Source: Lachnoclostridium phytofermentans (GTDB taxonomy: Bacteria; Bacillota; Clostridia; Lachnospirales; Lachnospiraceae). From it: a stretch of 64,000 nt of DNA. A program made the translations under genes and the position numbers. The stretch is from the NCBI RefSeq assembly GCF_000733755.1, contig NZ_JPOF01000007.1:124001-188000 (forward strand). Reading direction: 5' to 3'. The notes beneath the pieces are model-generated. The model saw only the letters and a program-made list of their open reading frames with translations, ran no database searches and was not told the origin of the DNA. Positions 62,691-64,000 of this stretch are shown here, one piece after another; positions within the stretch are counted from its first letter, which is position 1; each line of letters begins with the position of its first letter.

Positions 62691-64000
62691 ATGAGGATTT
62701 GGAAAAAGATTGTAGCAGCTAGCTTATGTGCAGCACTAGTTTTTACGGGACTAGGTGGATCAAGATTAACTGTGAAAGCAGAGGAAGAAACGGTCAGTAC
62801 ATCGCAAGCTTATGTTAATGCCATGAACCCTGGATGGAATCTGGGAAATACGTTCGATGGATTCGATACTGGCGGAGACAGAGGCGAAGAGTCATGGGGG
62901 AATCCTAAGGTTACAAAGGAGTTAATCGCAACAATAAAGGAACAGGGATTTAACAGTATCAGAATACCATTTACAAGTGTTATGAGGACTGGAGAAGCAC
63001 CAGACTATAAACTGGATGAAGTATTCCTTGCTAGATATGCAGAAGTTGTGAACTGGGCATTAGAGGAAGGACTTTATGTTATGATAAATCTTCATCATGA
63101 TTCTTGGAACTGGGCAGCTGCAATTGGAGCAGACTGGGATGGCGGTGCATCGATAGTTCGTTACAAAGCGATATGGACTCAGCTTGCAGATTATTTTAAA
63201 GATTATCCAGACAAGCTTTGTTTTGAATCATTAAATGAGCCACAATTTTGGAGTGGAGATGAGGCAAGGCAATTAGAAATCAATGATGAAGTGAATCAAG
63301 CATTTTATGATATTGTAAGAAATTCTGGTGGTAAGAATGGAACTCGTATGTTAGTATTACCTACACTCAATACGAATGATTCTCAGAGCAGATGTGATGC
63401 CCTTTATAGTATGATGAAGGAATTAAAGGATGAAAATATCATTGCTACATTCCACTATTATGGATATTGGCCATTTAGTACTAACATAGCAGGAACAACT
63501 ACTATGGATGCAACTGTAGTGAAGGAATTAGAAGCAGCATTTAACCGTGTTTACAATACGTTTACTAAGAATGGTATTGGTGTGATTTGTGGTGAGTATG
63601 GGTTACTTGGATTTGATAAGTCGTTAAATGCAATTGAACATGGTGAAGTATTAAAATACTTTGATTACATAAACTACTACTCCAATAAAACCAATATCCC
63701 GCTAATGCTTTGGGATAATGGACAGCATATGAGTCGTACGGAATATGTTTGGGGTGATCAATCTTTATATGATACGATCAAAGCTTCCTTAACAGGACGC
63801 TCTTCTTATACAGAAACAGATCGAGTATTTCTTACCGAGGACTCTTTGAACAAGAATATACTCTTAAACTTAACTCTCAATGGAAATAAGCTAAAGGAAG
63901 TATATTACGGCGACGAATTATTAACTAATGCAAAAGATTATGTTTCTACTCCGAATAAATTTATCTTAAAGTCAACATTTGTGAAGAGTATAGTTTCTGG
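62691..64000 (+). CDS. Secreted GH5 endoglucanase, partial (3' end outside window)
   Basis: 436 codons are visible and the frame is open at the window edge. A signal peptide (1-30, cleaved after LTVKA) precedes a GH5 barrel (about 37-370): MNPGWNLGNTFDG, INLHHDSWNW, the acid/base E183 in SLNEPQFW, HYYGYWPF and the nucleophile E302 in ICGEYGLLG. From about 380, the sequence DRVFLTEDSL...NLTLNGNKLKEVYYGDELLT fits a CBM_X2 (Ig-like) module; a cellulose-binding module may follow beyond the window. It is an extracellular cellulase or related beta-glucanase. RBS is CGGAGGG. Confidence 0.92.
   Translation, partial: MRIWKKIVAASLCAALVFTGLGGSRLTVKAEEETVSTSQAYVNAMNPGWNLGNTFDGFDTGGDRGEESWGNPKVTKELIATIKEQGFNSIRIPFTSVMRTGEAPDYKLDEVFLARYAEVVNWALEEGLYVMINLHHDSWNWAAAIGADWDGGASIVRYKAIWTQLADYFKDYPDKLCFESLNEPQFWSGDEARQLEINDEVNQAFYDIVRNSGGKNGTRMLVLPTLNTNDSQSRCDALYSMMKELKDENIIATFHYYGYWPFSTNIAGTTTMDATVVKELEAAFNRVYNTFTKNGIGVICGEYGLLGFDKSLNAIEHGEVLKYFDYINYYSNKTNIPLMLWDNGQHMSRTEYVWGDQSLYDTIKASLTGRSSYTETDRVFLTEDSLNKNILLNLTLNGNKLKEVYYGDELLTNAKDYVSTPNKFILKSTFVKSIVS

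Overview
The window is low-GC DNA with dense genes, AGGAGG-type ribosome binding sites and U-rich intrinsic terminators. It reads as a chromosome segment of an anaerobic, plant-fibre-degrading clostridium of the Lachnospiraceae. Indicators are a secreted GH5 cellulase, a Rex-type operator over a fermentative Fe-alcohol dehydrogenase, a glucuronate (uxuAB) operon, chemotaxis and c-di-GMP proteins, and clostridial riboswitches. Lachnoclostridium (Clostridium) phytofermentans or a close relative is my inference; no search was run.

Layout. 1-6.3 kb: end of an NhaC-family antiporter, a two-component system and a MacB-type ABC transporter. 6.3-9.4 kb: a repeat-rich spacer, gltS on the minus strand, and an Fe-alcohol dehydrogenase whose promoter carries two Rex-like palindromes. 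9.5-14.5 kb: a small coiled-coil protein, a yybP-ykoY-type Mn2+ riboswitch before a CaCA cation exchanger, a BFD-like ferredoxin, a Nudix hydrolase, a truncated acetyltransferase, a PfkB kinase, and a spacer with a possible small RNA. 14.5-20.3 kb: acetyltransferase, Nudix, soluble CZB chemoreceptor, glycosyltransferase, and a YitT protein with an attenuator-like leader. 20.7-26.1 kb: small ORFs, protein-tyrosine phosphatase, RluA synthase, a small protein coupled to a radical SAM/SPASM protein, a SigV/RsiV-like pair and a lone holin. 26.4-34.3 kb: an oxidoreductase/aldo-keto reductase operon, an HD-GYP protein with a CBM2-like extracellular domain converging on an EAL protein, a CmpB-like membrane protein and a chemoreceptor. 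34.4-42.7 kb: GH43-like glycosidase with a heterodimeric ABC exporter, then a NatA/NatB-type ABC system. 43-47.2 kb: LacI regulator with uxuA and uxuB. 47.2-53.3 kb: metallophosphoesterase, small membrane proteins, a lysine riboswitch before an NhaC-family (LysW-like) transporter, and a MATE transporter preceded by a 19-bp tandem repeat. 53.3-55.1 kb: a complete IS1182-type insertion sequence. 55.4-64 kb: LuxR-type membrane regulator, damaged lipoprotein gene, zinc-ribbon membrane protein, a large PstS-like lipoprotein, EamA transporter, second YitT protein, and the 5' part of a GH5 cellulase that runs off the window.

Themes. Much of the content is sensing and regulation: two metabolite riboswitches, a probable redox (Rex) switch, LacI-type operators, an ECF sigma/anti-sigma pair, two chemoreceptors and two c-di-GMP phosphodiesterases. 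The most unusual item is the CBM2-like/HD-GYP fusion, which could link contact with insoluble polysaccharide to c-di-GMP turnover. A dispersed hairpin repeat recurs in four intergenic regions, three times directly after a terminator. No CRISPR array, tRNA, rRNA, prophage or recognisable defence island was found.
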